From positions 505,976-569,975 of the forward strand of contig CABFPE010000113.1 in NCBI GenBank assembly GCA_900660155.1: 64,000 bases of DNA, read 5' to 3'. Below are positions 13,710 to 26,100 of the stretch, piece by piece. The notes below the pieces were generated by a model, which saw nothing but the letters and a program-made list of their open reading frames with translations, ran no database searches and was not told the origin of the DNA. This stretch comes from Hofstenia miamia (Eukaryota > Xenacoelomorpha > Acoela > Hofsteniidae). Both the position numbers and the translations under genes were made by a program. Within the stretch, counting starts at the first letter, position 1. The number at the start of each line of letters is the position of its first letter.

Positions 13710-16700
13710 TATTTGCATAGATTAAATATACAATACCAATATAATTTACCGGGCAAAACCGGCCGAAAACCGCCGGCCAACTACCGCCCCTGGCCTTAAA
13801 ATTTCCAGCCGGTTCCAAATCTGGAAGAACCGCAAATTTCAAACAGCCACTGTTTTTAATCTCCTTCTCTGAAACAGTCATTCGATGTTTCAGTTCATCA
13901 ACCGTCGAAGGCATTTGACCGGCATAAACGTTTTGCTTTAGGTGGCTGCAGAAATAATAATGACATGGATTTATGTCTGGTGAACGTGGCGGCCATTCAA
14001 GAGGAAAATTGCGACTAATGACCCGCTCTTCTGTGAATGTTTGGAGAAGCAATTGCTTAACATTTAAAGCGATATGAGGAGGTGCTCCATCTTGCATAAA
14101 AATTGCATTGGAGCATTTTCGGCGTCGCTTTAAATTTGGGATAATAATATCTTTCAACATTGAGTGGTAACGTTCGCCATTAATTGTGCATTCATCGAAA
14201 ATGATTGGATCAAGCATAAATGAAGAGGAAAGCCAATCCAAACGCAAACCTTGGCAGGGTGAAGTGGCTTTGAGATGACGTGTGTAGGCTTACTATCAGC
14301 CCATATGATAGCATTGTGTGTGTTGAAGCCATCCTGTAAGTCTATGTAACACTCGGCTGACCACAGCGCATGATCTATTGACTCCAGCATTTCCTCAAGC
14401 AACCAGTTTGCAAAATCCAACCTTTTGTGAAAATCAGTAGGCATCAGTTCCTCTTTTATGTGCAATCGGTATGGGTATTTTTTTTAATTTTCAGCGTAAA
14501 ATGCGATGAACTGATGCCCTTGGAATATTAGTTAAACGACTGATAGCAGAACATGAAGAGAATTGCAAAGAGTTGCTGGAAGATAATGATTGAAGAGCCA
14601 TTTCAATATCGGCTTCTCGTTTGCTAGAGTGGTCTGGTCTTCCAGCACCTTTCTGTTGATGAGCTATACAGCCAGTTTGCTCGAACTTTCTGACAATTCT
14701 TATAGCCGTTGAAGCATCAAATATATTTTTATGGAGATTATGAAGTTTGTTGTAGAGGCGAATAGCTGCTGAAGCCGAATTGGAAGATTTATAATAGCAT
14801 TGTATTATCTCAATTTTTAGTGTTACATCCATGATCGAAAAAATAAAAAATCTGAAATAATGATAGAGTATATGTAAATTCACATTTATATACTATATTT
14901 CAGCCAATAAACAATAATTATAAATTGTTTATAATTATGAGATGCACGGTATTTATAAACTATTAATGAAATTATATCAACTCAATATTCTGTAATGTAG
15001 TTTATTTTAAAAATATTACAGTGTCTTTATTTGCACACTAAAGATCTAAAGGCCCAGAAATCTTGATCCCGGTTCAAAGGTCTTTGTCTAGCGTTCAGTT
15101 ATTTCAGTCCTTGTTTAGTCGTTTGTGATTTGATTCTGGTTCGCTAAATCTAAGCCTGGTCTCATATTGAGCTAAGTGTAATAAATTTATGAACATATTA
15201 ATCGAATTCCATAGTTTAATACTGAAATGGTAATTTACTGGCTAGCTTGGCTCTGCTATTAAGTTAGGTTTGAGCTTTTCGGGACAGCGACTACAAATGA
15301 TACCAGTCTCACACGACTATCGTACATAACATATTTCCAAATCGCTAAGTTGAACACATAGTTTAAAGAACCTTCAGTGAATTGTGGTAAATCTATCTTT
15401 TTTGCAAATTCTGGAAAGGTTTTCCTTAGTAGATTGTTAGTTTTTGATTATCATTCTTGAATTGGGCCAGGCCTTAGTTGGGCCTAACTTAATTTTATTC
15501 AACATAATGGAATTTTCTTCTTCCATTAAATATTGATTACTACTTAAAAAGTTATAATATTTTTCTAATGAGACTTGTGACTTTTTCTTATTTCTGCCAG
15601 GGATTATAATCCACTAAATAACTTTATAATTATCTGAAAATTTACTTGGGAAATTGGTTAGTATTAATATCGCGATTTAATCCACAACCAGTTTCCAGAA
15701 TATCAATTGAAATATGTCTTTTTATCTTCACTTTAAGTCACCTAAATTCAGCTTATTATTGATTTTTTTCATTTTTGAAATAAATAATGTTTGCATTCTC
15801 ATAGAACTTTTTTTTCAAATGTTTAGGATAATCAGAAAGTTTTGAGAATTTCAACATTACTTCTAGAAAAATACAGCTTCCAAAAACAAAAATTTGTTAT
15901 TGTGTAGCGTAATAGTTTGCCTTATCAGGATTTTTCATTGAGGAGAGACTGTTAAATATGTTTGAATTTAATCATGCTTCGTATATTAAATACTAAAAGC
16001 AATTTAACATTAAAAGAAGAACAGTGATTTAGTTATGACATTTTATTCCTTGTAAATATACAAAAACTGTGCAAAATATAAAAACTAAGACTATAGTATG
16101 AATTTAGTATTCGTGTTGTTGTCTGGGCAAAATGTTCATCAACCACATTAACTATTGCTGAATCAAAGAGTTATTCATGAAGATGCAAAAATAATTCTAA
16201 ATATGATTTTTGCATTCTTTCTGGAATTCCAGTGCTACATTTGAAGTAAATTATATTTATGTAATAGTATTTTAACAAATTTTCAGCATCAATATTTTTA
16301 AAACCTATGAGTTTATTCATACAAGATTTGTGAATATAATTTGTTTACTATGTTTTACATATCAGGTATATTTATGGAGTTAGATTATAAAGTTGCCCTT
16401 TAGAGAGCATAAAAGAAGAAACTAAGTATCTAAAAAAGAGATAACACGACATTAGAATTGACAAAAAATGATCCTAGTCCTAAAAATCAAAGCAATGATA
16501 TATATATGATTGAAAAAAAACTTGCTAAGCCTATTGTGCAAATAATTTGACCACTACTGTAGCATTGCATTTCAATATTCCTACTTGGCAGGAAGAATTT
16601 CTAAGTGTCTTTGAAAATTTCATAAATAAACTATTTGCTGCAATTTTATAGTTTTTACAGTTAATGGAACTAATCTAGATTTTTTCGAAATTTGAAGACA

Positions 16701-19700
16701 CTTAACGTTTGAGTATAATAATTAACTTAAAATTTGCAATAATTTCAGGGACATCGGCAAGTGTAAGTTCGCTTTTTGAGTTTTAGTTAAAAATTTAAAA
16801 GGTTAACTATAAATAATATTAAGCCTTTGTAACTAACAGTATTTGAGGTGGTTATCAATTGCTTTGATATAATATGTTCAAGCTTAAACGTTATTGCTAT
16901 GTACTTTAGGTGTTACCTCTTTAAGTACAACCAGTAGTGGAAGGATGGGACTACTAACCATAGTGTATTACCTCACGTAAATATTTGATTCTAAGTTATT
17001 ACAATTAAAAATTTACGTGCTTATTGAAGGAATTGATCGACTATTCAACAATGGAAACAAATCATTGTAAATGAAGTCAATGATTTACCGAAAGAATTGC
17101 TAAGGAAATAGGCCAAGCTCATCTTGGACTATTGTATGGCAGTTTTAGTGTCAAAAGCGAGCACATTGAGCGATGACTTTTACTCATCACACTTGCATTC
17201 TTCTTAGTTTCAAGTTTTTTGATATACAAGTTTAAGAAAATACAAAGGGTAAATAAACTGTAAATAAAACACAGGTTTAACGCAATAAAAAAATATCTGG
17301 AAAAGCATCAATGCGCGATATAACTTACAAAACACCATGGTATTCCCCATTGCATTGTTGAAAATTTAGAATGCTAGGCAATTTCAAAAATGTGTGTGTT
17401 TATATCCAACTTGAATATCATCATTTTTTGTTATAGCCATGTTTTTTCAAATGGAAGAGTCTTTAATATGTAAAACCGCTTAATGTTTAAAATACTACAT
17501 AGTAGTATATGTTCTCGAGAATTTTAAATTTATTCTTGCTTATGACTGAAATTTGTATAAATTACATATTAAATTATAATATATATGACTAAACATTGTT
17601 AAGTGCACATCATAATTTGGAATACTCCATGCAAAAGTGAATTCTACAGTGTTATCTATCCATTTTTAGAACATCATTTTTTGCGGTAATTCTCGGCATC
17701 ATTGTGACTTTAGTGATTCACCCGGGAGATCCAAATGCACTTCCCAATGAGTCAAAATTCCGAATTATTAAAGAAGTAAAAGGTGATACCTCGGATGCAT
17801 TGATTGACATGTTAAGGTTAGTGAATGGTTAAGTAAGCCATTGTTATAATTTATTTGCTCCTACTTGTAGCTGTTCCCACATGTACCGAGCATACCGGTA
17901 CTATACATTTTATTATGATTCGGCAAAGTTACTTAGATAGAATAATAAATTTTTGAAAGAGATATTGTTACTTAAATAATATTGCTTTCTAATAAATACG
18001 GTATAGATCTAAATATATCATTTTCAAATATAGCTCAAGTAAAAAACTGGCTAATTTTCAAAATTTGAGGATTTTATCTAAAGTTTCTAGATTGTACTGA
18101 TTAAAATTAATCGTTCAAAATATTGCCGAATACTCGAGGAATTTGTACCATACGTAACCTGCTTATATCCAGATTAATTGATCTTAGAACAAGATGGAGC
18201 AAGCCCTCATATCTCAAAATCGACAAAAGAATTCGCCAGATCTAGTACCCATAGAGAACGTTTGGCAGATTCTGAAGGATTTTGTCAAGAGAAAAAATCC
18301 CAAAAATGTGAAAGAATTAAAGAGTTAAATCGTTGAATCGTAACACCAAATAACTCAAGAAGCTAGAGTCCGTTTAATAGATTCAGTTTCAAGACGTTTA
18401 TCTGCGTGTCACGTTTTGCATGGCTAACTTGTCGAATAACGTTGTCACCAGGTTACAAGATGAGACAATTATATTTTCAAATATATTTGAAAAGCCTCTA
18501 TTTGTCTTTCGATTGTTATCAAAAATGTGTTTATAATGTGACTCCTTTTTTACTTGAGCAATACAAAATTTTTTTACATTCTGCCATAAAACTTACTTGA
18601 CATTTTTTAACTAATATTTTATATAAATAAGGTGTTCCAAAGGTAACTTACACATCAAATTTTCTTTTGCAGCGAGCAAAAATTTCATCCGATATTTCTA
18701 AAAGTCGACATTGAGTTTGACAAATAAACAATAGACATAGTGTAGATAAACTATTCGATTCAATCAACAAACTGAACGTATTCAAGAAAAATCGATCCCG
18801 AGAAAATACACAAATATTAAAAAAAAATTGTTGAAAACCCATTATTTGCAAACTTTTTATCAGAAGTTTGAAATGTGTTCACTCTTCTGCAAGGTCAGCT
18901 ATTGCACGAATGATGATTTCATCGCTAGCTTCCATGAATACTGCACGAATTTTCATTTTAACATCATCGATGTTCTAAGGTCAAGCAATTGATAGAATTT
19001 TGACTTTCCTGTGTCCACGTTTCAGCAACATTAGATGAAATTTTCTCTTTGCAAAGGAAAAACAAATGTGTAGGTTACTTTTGGTAAACTCTATATACTA
19101 AACATAGATGTACATTTATCATTATTTTTTGAAAAAGACTGAGGAATAATTGACTTTTTAAATTCCAATATAATAAAAGTAAGATGTTTTCCATTAAAAA
19201 CGTTATTTGCCCAAAATACTAACTGTGCATAAATTTCAGCAATCATAAATTGACTCATCCTCAAATCACTACGTGTGTTTTCTGACAATTTCATATTTTA
19301 AAATATGAATTCTTGACCTATGTGTTTTGCCTAAATTACACTGATTGTTGCATTCAGTTTGTTATGCAATATGTAGAAACTACATTAAGCCAAATAGAAA
19401 GCACTGTCGGCTAACCAACAGTCAATTAATATGATCAATGGCCAGTAATGGCCATTCATTTTCCAAAAAAAAACTAACAAAACAAAAGGTTTTAAATCTT
19501 AGAATTCCCCAATTTTACTAGGAAATTATAATATTATTGTATATAATATATGCATTACATAAAAGTTTCATTTCAGTTTTCAAACACAATTATTTATCAT
19601 TTCTCATTGCCCATTAATGTTGCGACAATAGCCAATTAATTTCATAACTGGGTAGATCTGCCATCTAGCGAGGAAATATTTATTATAATAATTTATAATT

Positions 19701-22700
19701 ATGCTCGATCATATTAAATTTTCATAAGAAATAGAATTAGTTACCCTTCAGTAGTTGATAACGCAATCTAGTATGCCTGCTCTTGCTATTGTATAAATAG
19801 CTATGATTGAGCAGAAAAGATTTTTAACGATTTAAGAAAGTTGCACTTAATTTTGCAATTTTAAATTTTTGCTAAGTTTGGCAGATTTGTATGCTTATTG
19901 TTATCACTTATAATTAAGACAGTCTTTCTAAATTTATCTTAATGTTTGTATTAAATATAATTGATGGGATCTCATAGAAACCCTTCCGACCTTAGTTGGG
20001 CTTGCGTTTGTTTGAACTGCAATGTTTGAACTATTCAGCAATATAAATTTGCCATTAAAAACGTTCTGGCCAATATTGGCTCACCAAAGAGTCATTGTCA
20101 GATATTCATTGCTGGTCCATTATCCACCCATCTGCCATTTATGGCAAATAAAATGGCCCATTAATGGCTTCCTATTTAGAAAGCTAATTATTTCGTCTTT
20201 GTGATAATATTCTAAAGTTCAAATCTATCTGCAAAATATGGTAAATAATGTACACTTCATTCAATAATTTTTTCTATTTTGTCTTATAGATGTAATATCT
20301 CTCAACCATTTGAGAAATTGATCAAGTTCCGACTACTTTTGCACTGTGCAAATTTGTTGAAATATTTACAAATGTAAGCACTTAGGTTTTAGTGAAATAT
20401 TATTAAGGACATTTTCACAAAGATGATTTGAAATGTATTCAAACTGTTCAATTTAAAATTTTTAATGAATCATTATTATACATACGTGTTTTTAATTTAA
20501 AATCTGTATTTTTTGGTAACTGGCTTCCAAATAAAACAGGGTATGACAAAGTCCTCTACTACTTGTTTAGTTTTTGCTAATGGAATTATAAAATGTAGTT
20601 GGTAGTTATGTTAAAATAGTAAGTTTTTTCTTATACCTGTAAGTGTAAGCTAAAATAATTCTCATTAAGAAACACAGTTCTAAATTTTGAATTTGATATT
20701 TGAATAATAAACTGATAGAAAAGAAAAATTGACAGTCTATTAAAGTCCTTTGGTTTACACATGTGTAGGACAAGTCTTCATTGAGCAATGCACAAGTACA
20801 AAATTATCAGCCTTCAGATTATAAATTATATTATTGAATGAATAAGAAAAGATATGCATTTATGCATTTTATGTAATAATTTTATAATGAAATGTTATTC
20901 TATAAATTCATTTAGTTTTCAGTATTACAGAATGAAATTCCAATAACTTAGGCAGAATTAATTTTCAAAGCAATTATTATGAAAAGCACAAAGCGTACCT
21001 GTTTATATATAATAATTAGGCAATGATATAATTTTGCCTGAAAATTCGATTGATTAGAGAATGACAATATGAGGTAAAATTGGACCCGAACCCAACACGA
21101 TCTGAATATGTACTACTCAAACCCGATCCGAAACATTTACTTTGATTTGACGGTATGTATCTTGGTCAAATCAAATGATCATTAACATCAATTATTTCCT
21201 GATGGGGGAAACAACAGTTTATTGGTATTACTTAATGTCTCGGATCTTTCTCAAATCAAGTGATGATTAACATCAGGATTTTTTAAGAAAATTTGAATCT
21301 TTGAACCCGACCCGACAATTAATACCTGAATCCGATCCGAAACCCGAAATCAGGTTGGGTTTATCGGGTACCCGATGTCACTCTCTACTATTGATAAAGA
21401 TAAACAGCAAAATTTAACAATCATATATAACTGGAAGCAAAAGACGCGCCACTGTACAAATAATTTCTTCATGGTGTAGCTTACTTTGCCTCCTAGAGAT
21501 TATAATAATATTGCATGCCTCAATAACGTTTGTTCCACTAGGATAAATGATATTTGCTAATAAGTTTTGATTAGCTGCAATTGATTAGTCACTCTATCAT
21601 TAATTAAAATTTGTTGTTATTTGCATAATGAACGCAATTGATTAATTGAGTAGAACAAACGAAATTGACCATTCTGTAAAATTTTCAAATTTGCTTTAAT
21701 TAATGTTTTTTTCCAGAATTCAGTTATCAAGTTTTCATTTAGAAACGTATTTCCAAGCAATATTGTGAAGGCAGCATTCACCCAAACGCGCACAAAGTTT
21801 TCCGAAGAAACTGAAGTGATGCGCTTGAAAAATAAGACGCTTTTTGAAGAAATTCAAACCAATACTTCAATACTAGGTAGACCATTAATATCAATATAAG
21901 CTAAAACACACTTAATAGTTGAAATGCCAACAATGTTTTGCTTTAACATAGAGCCTTAAATGTCCTTCAATATACAAAACTAAATGTATCATACATAGTT
22001 ATATTTTATGTACAGATGAACAAGTCATTTACTATTATCATTTTAATGATTTAATATGGATTTATATGTAAAATTCTTTTATGCAATCTAATACATATCA
22101 ATTCTTGAAAACTGAGTTGCTCATTGCATTCAAGAAATTACAATCCACGATTTCAAACACTTTTTTTCAATTCTGTTGAGAAATTTGGAAATCCTTGGCC
22201 ATTGACACATCTATAATTAAATATGCTCCTCCGTTATAGTGAAATTTTTTTATAAATATTATTTCTTTGCATGGAATACGTGAGAGCATGAACTATTTCT
22301 CAAAATGCGACTAATTTTTTGAAATTTTTTTTCATGTTTTTTCATGTTTTTCAGCTGGACTAAAAGTTAAATACTTCAACTTCCTCAGTAAGTACACAGT
22401 ATAAATGGTTTTCTTAGACAGACGCTGAACGTGTGACCTAAATCCAAAATTCTCGTTGACTGAGAAACTCAGAAGTGTCAAAACTGTAACTTGCAAAGTG
22501 CTTGGGTGTGGATTATGAAAATGTTCATATCAGAATTTCTTGAGATTTGCTCTCACAAGCAGTAACTCATTTTCATCACACCAGGATATCATAGGTGTCC
22601 TGCCTTCAGTAGCGTGGGCCCTTCCACAGTATTCAGCAAGACTGCTTTTCCATCATCTGCAAATTTCGCCATTTTGATATCGGGGATGCCAACAAGATCA

Positions 22701-23102
22701 AAGTAGGTTGATGAGATATTGAATTACGTAGGCCATTTACAGCACTCCGTGGCAATTCCAAGTTGTTTACATATATTCCGAATGGTCCTTTGTTACATTC
22801 AACTTTTTGGGAGCCTCCTCTAAGGAAATTTGCCTTTCACTTGATTTCAAGTTCTGTGTCTCGGTCAAAAGCTTTTGCCAAATCTATTTCTATAATACGA
22901 ACGTAAAAATAATTCTCCTGATAGAGTCTCCTGCAGTAGAACTCAACTTTCTCAATAGAACTGATCGTTTGGCAACCACCGAGTGTGCTAAGTGGTAATG
23001 AACTTTCTGTGAACAAGCCTTTCGAATACTCTCGATAAAGCAGTCGATGAAAGTCTTCTATCCTGTGATGCTATTAACTTTATATATATTTCTTTGTTCG
23101 TG

Positions 23103-23133
<31 letters not shown>

Positions 23134-26100
23134 TTGGTCAAACTATTAATGCTCTGCTCAAGTGTCGCGTAAAGAAAAACATTGTAAATATAATACCAGA
23201 AGATTGCAGAAGAACTAGAGTACAGGACAGAAAATTTTCATTATTATTGGGGTTATACTAACTCGAATATCAAAAGTAATTCTAGATCGGTCTATATATC
23301 ATATGAATATGATATTTTAAAATTTGGATAACAATATCAGACTGATGCAGATGACAATGATCTTTGTCAGCAATCTAAAATATGTAGCTTAAAAAATGTT
23401 TGTCTTGTTTCAATACATGACACAAAGGATTCATTTTTTACAAGCTTAAGCTGATGAAATTAAGATTTTTTGCTAAGTTCTGGTTCGTGTATGTGCGGTA
23501 GAAATGTTCTGGGGCTGGCTTGAACAAAATTTCTTTTTTAAGTCTAAACATTAAAAATACTAGTTAACGAAATCATATAATATCTGTATAATGTACAAAT
23601 ATTACGATATTTAAAAGTTAATTGAAACACAACTTGCTAAATCAGCAAAAAAATTTGCATTCCTCCAAAAAATTACATTCATGGGAACGTATTGGAGTAG
23701 TTTTGTAATTTATGCACTTGTTTTTAATTTTGTATTTGTAAAGTATATCTTTTTCATAGAGTGGCCCGCCTGAGCGGAATTTCTTTATGTACTTGTAAAT
23801 TACTCCAGATCCAATAAAAACATTACTATCAGTTGTTGACTTAGCTGTTAAATTTATTAAAATTTACCTGTCGTAGATTTAAGATATAGTAAAGTTGTGA
23901 TTTGAAATATAGCAAACAGAATTGTAAACAGACATATTGTGTTTTGAGATATAGTAAATACTATCTTTTCTTCACTAAGCCAGTCCGTCGCCCACCCGTT
24001 AAGATCTCTGACCGCCCGGCCAGCACCCCACTAGGCATAGTATTTCTACTAAGTATTCAAAGTTTTGTACATTTTAAAAATTTTTTTAAAAATACATAAT
24101 ACATAAATTAAGAAAAATTATTTATAATAAATCACAGTACATTGTGTTCGTAGTTTTATTTAAAAAGCTTACTATTGCAGACAAGTAAATTTTGTTTTTG
24201 GTAATGGGTAAAAATTTGAGAAACGGTTAGTTCGTGTATGAAAGTATTTCTTATATGCGAGTGTGGTAACATTCGTAATTAGTCAATCTTCTATAACACA
24301 CAAATTACATGAATTTGGTTGAATTATGATTTAAATTTGAATAGATTTTTCGAAATGCAAGACATACATTTTGGATTATTTGCTGTGTCTGTAATATAAT
24401 CAATGCTTTTGCTGTGGAAAGTTTATTGAATTTTCCATTATTGCTTACATTAGCACAAAGATTTAAAGAATGAGTGTATTCCAAAGTATGTCCAAATTAA
24501 AAAACTAGGCAATATCGATAAGATTTTCTTACAAATTCCCAATATAGTTTTGAGTATTACATTGACAAACTTAGAAAAATCAATCTAAAATCTTGCCGAC
24601 TCATCTCTCACTTTATGGTGGTAAAACACAATGATCTTTGTCAAGCTTCTGCAAAAATGTCTGTCTTTGGAGCAACACAGAGCTACCCTACAATGCTGAC
24701 ATAAATTAATGTCACTAGGGTTCTGAAGTAAATGATGAGATCGCTCAACATTCGCTGCTTATAATTTGAAAACTTCCAAAGAACGCTTTGTCACCGAACT
24801 AAGAAGTATATATTTTTGCGCTCAGACTACTTACTATGAATGTATACCTCACTTAATATCTGCCATTTTTTTCAATATTTATCTATATATATATATATAT
24901 ATATATTTATATGTATATATTGCATTAGTCCATGTGCTTATTAGACGCATCATATGTTTCTATCGAAATTGCATAGTAAGAATAATTAAATGAATCCACA
25001 TATAATAATATTCTATGGAAACCTAAGTGCTTGAAAGCAATTTTTAGTAACTTTTTTATTAGTGGAGACATTTAATTTACAAATGTACTTAAAATTGTAT
25101 ATATTTTTAAAATTGCTTTAATTCCTAAATTAAAAGAATTTTTATATTAATAAAATGCTATTTATGCCACTAGATATAAAATTCATTTCTTACTTGTTTC
25201 TCTTATTGATCAACAAGGAAACAAAGAAAGCATTATTAAACATTATTTTTGCATTTTTCAAGCATAGCGGTTAGTTTATTATCACTTACATGTTGCTCTG
25301 AAAACTGAATACTTATAGGTATGTTAGAAAGTCATAAATTGTCTTTGCTAAATTAACGATAAATGAAATTTATGAGTGTAGACTTTGCGAAATAATGTCA
25401 AAGTTCCGTTTTTCTGTATATTTGATTTTTTCTGTGTTTAGTTGAACGCTTTAATTTATCTGTGTCCACTAAACAATCAGACTGGCCAGTATATTACGAT
25501 GTTGTCAAAAAAACGTTGGTGCAAACTGGCATAGAAGATGATGATGGAACAAATGTATTGGGTTTGTATTTTCAAATAAAACAGTAATCAAATATTTACC
25601 TTAAGTAAATTTAGTAATTGATCTTTTTAAGGAGCTTTTAAATCATAATCAATTGCCTTCGCAAAATTAATGTTTTCTAAATATGTTTTGGTAAATCATG
25701 CACATAGAAACTTAAAGGTTTAATTATTAATGAAACAATACAAAAAATGAAAAGTTTATTGCTGCATCACAATTATCTTTCTGATTTACTCGCAATGCCA
25801 AATTGAGTTCAATTAAACGATAAAGAATCCTAACAGTTTAGTTCAACAACATTATGTGGAAACAAAAATTTTTAATAATAAACAAAATATATTTATATAC
25901 AGTAAAGCAGACCGATTTTCAATAGATTTTAATATACAGAAGTACTTAAAGGGGTACACCCCCCAAAAACAGAAATATATGAAGTATCATTTTCTTCAAT
26001 TTTTTTGCTTGGTTATGATAACAAGTAAGTACATTAATTCTAAAAAAGATATTTTTTCGGATATTTTCAGCCGGTGTTGCTTTGGCAATCATAAATAAAG

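Larger units (their letters stand above)
12478..14949 (-). mobile_element. Mariner-like transposon in intron 1 of transporter copy 2
   Basis: The ends are inverted repeats of about 30 bp starting CCGTGCATCTCATAATTAT, at 12478 and, inverted, ending at 14949, with TA on both outer sides as for Tc1/mariner target duplications. The transposase gene starts near the right end and runs leftwards. Its C-terminal tail is replaced by a GC-rich insertion (12660-13860), which also contains an assembly gap. Several frameshifts and stops make the element inactive. Confidence 0.75.
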
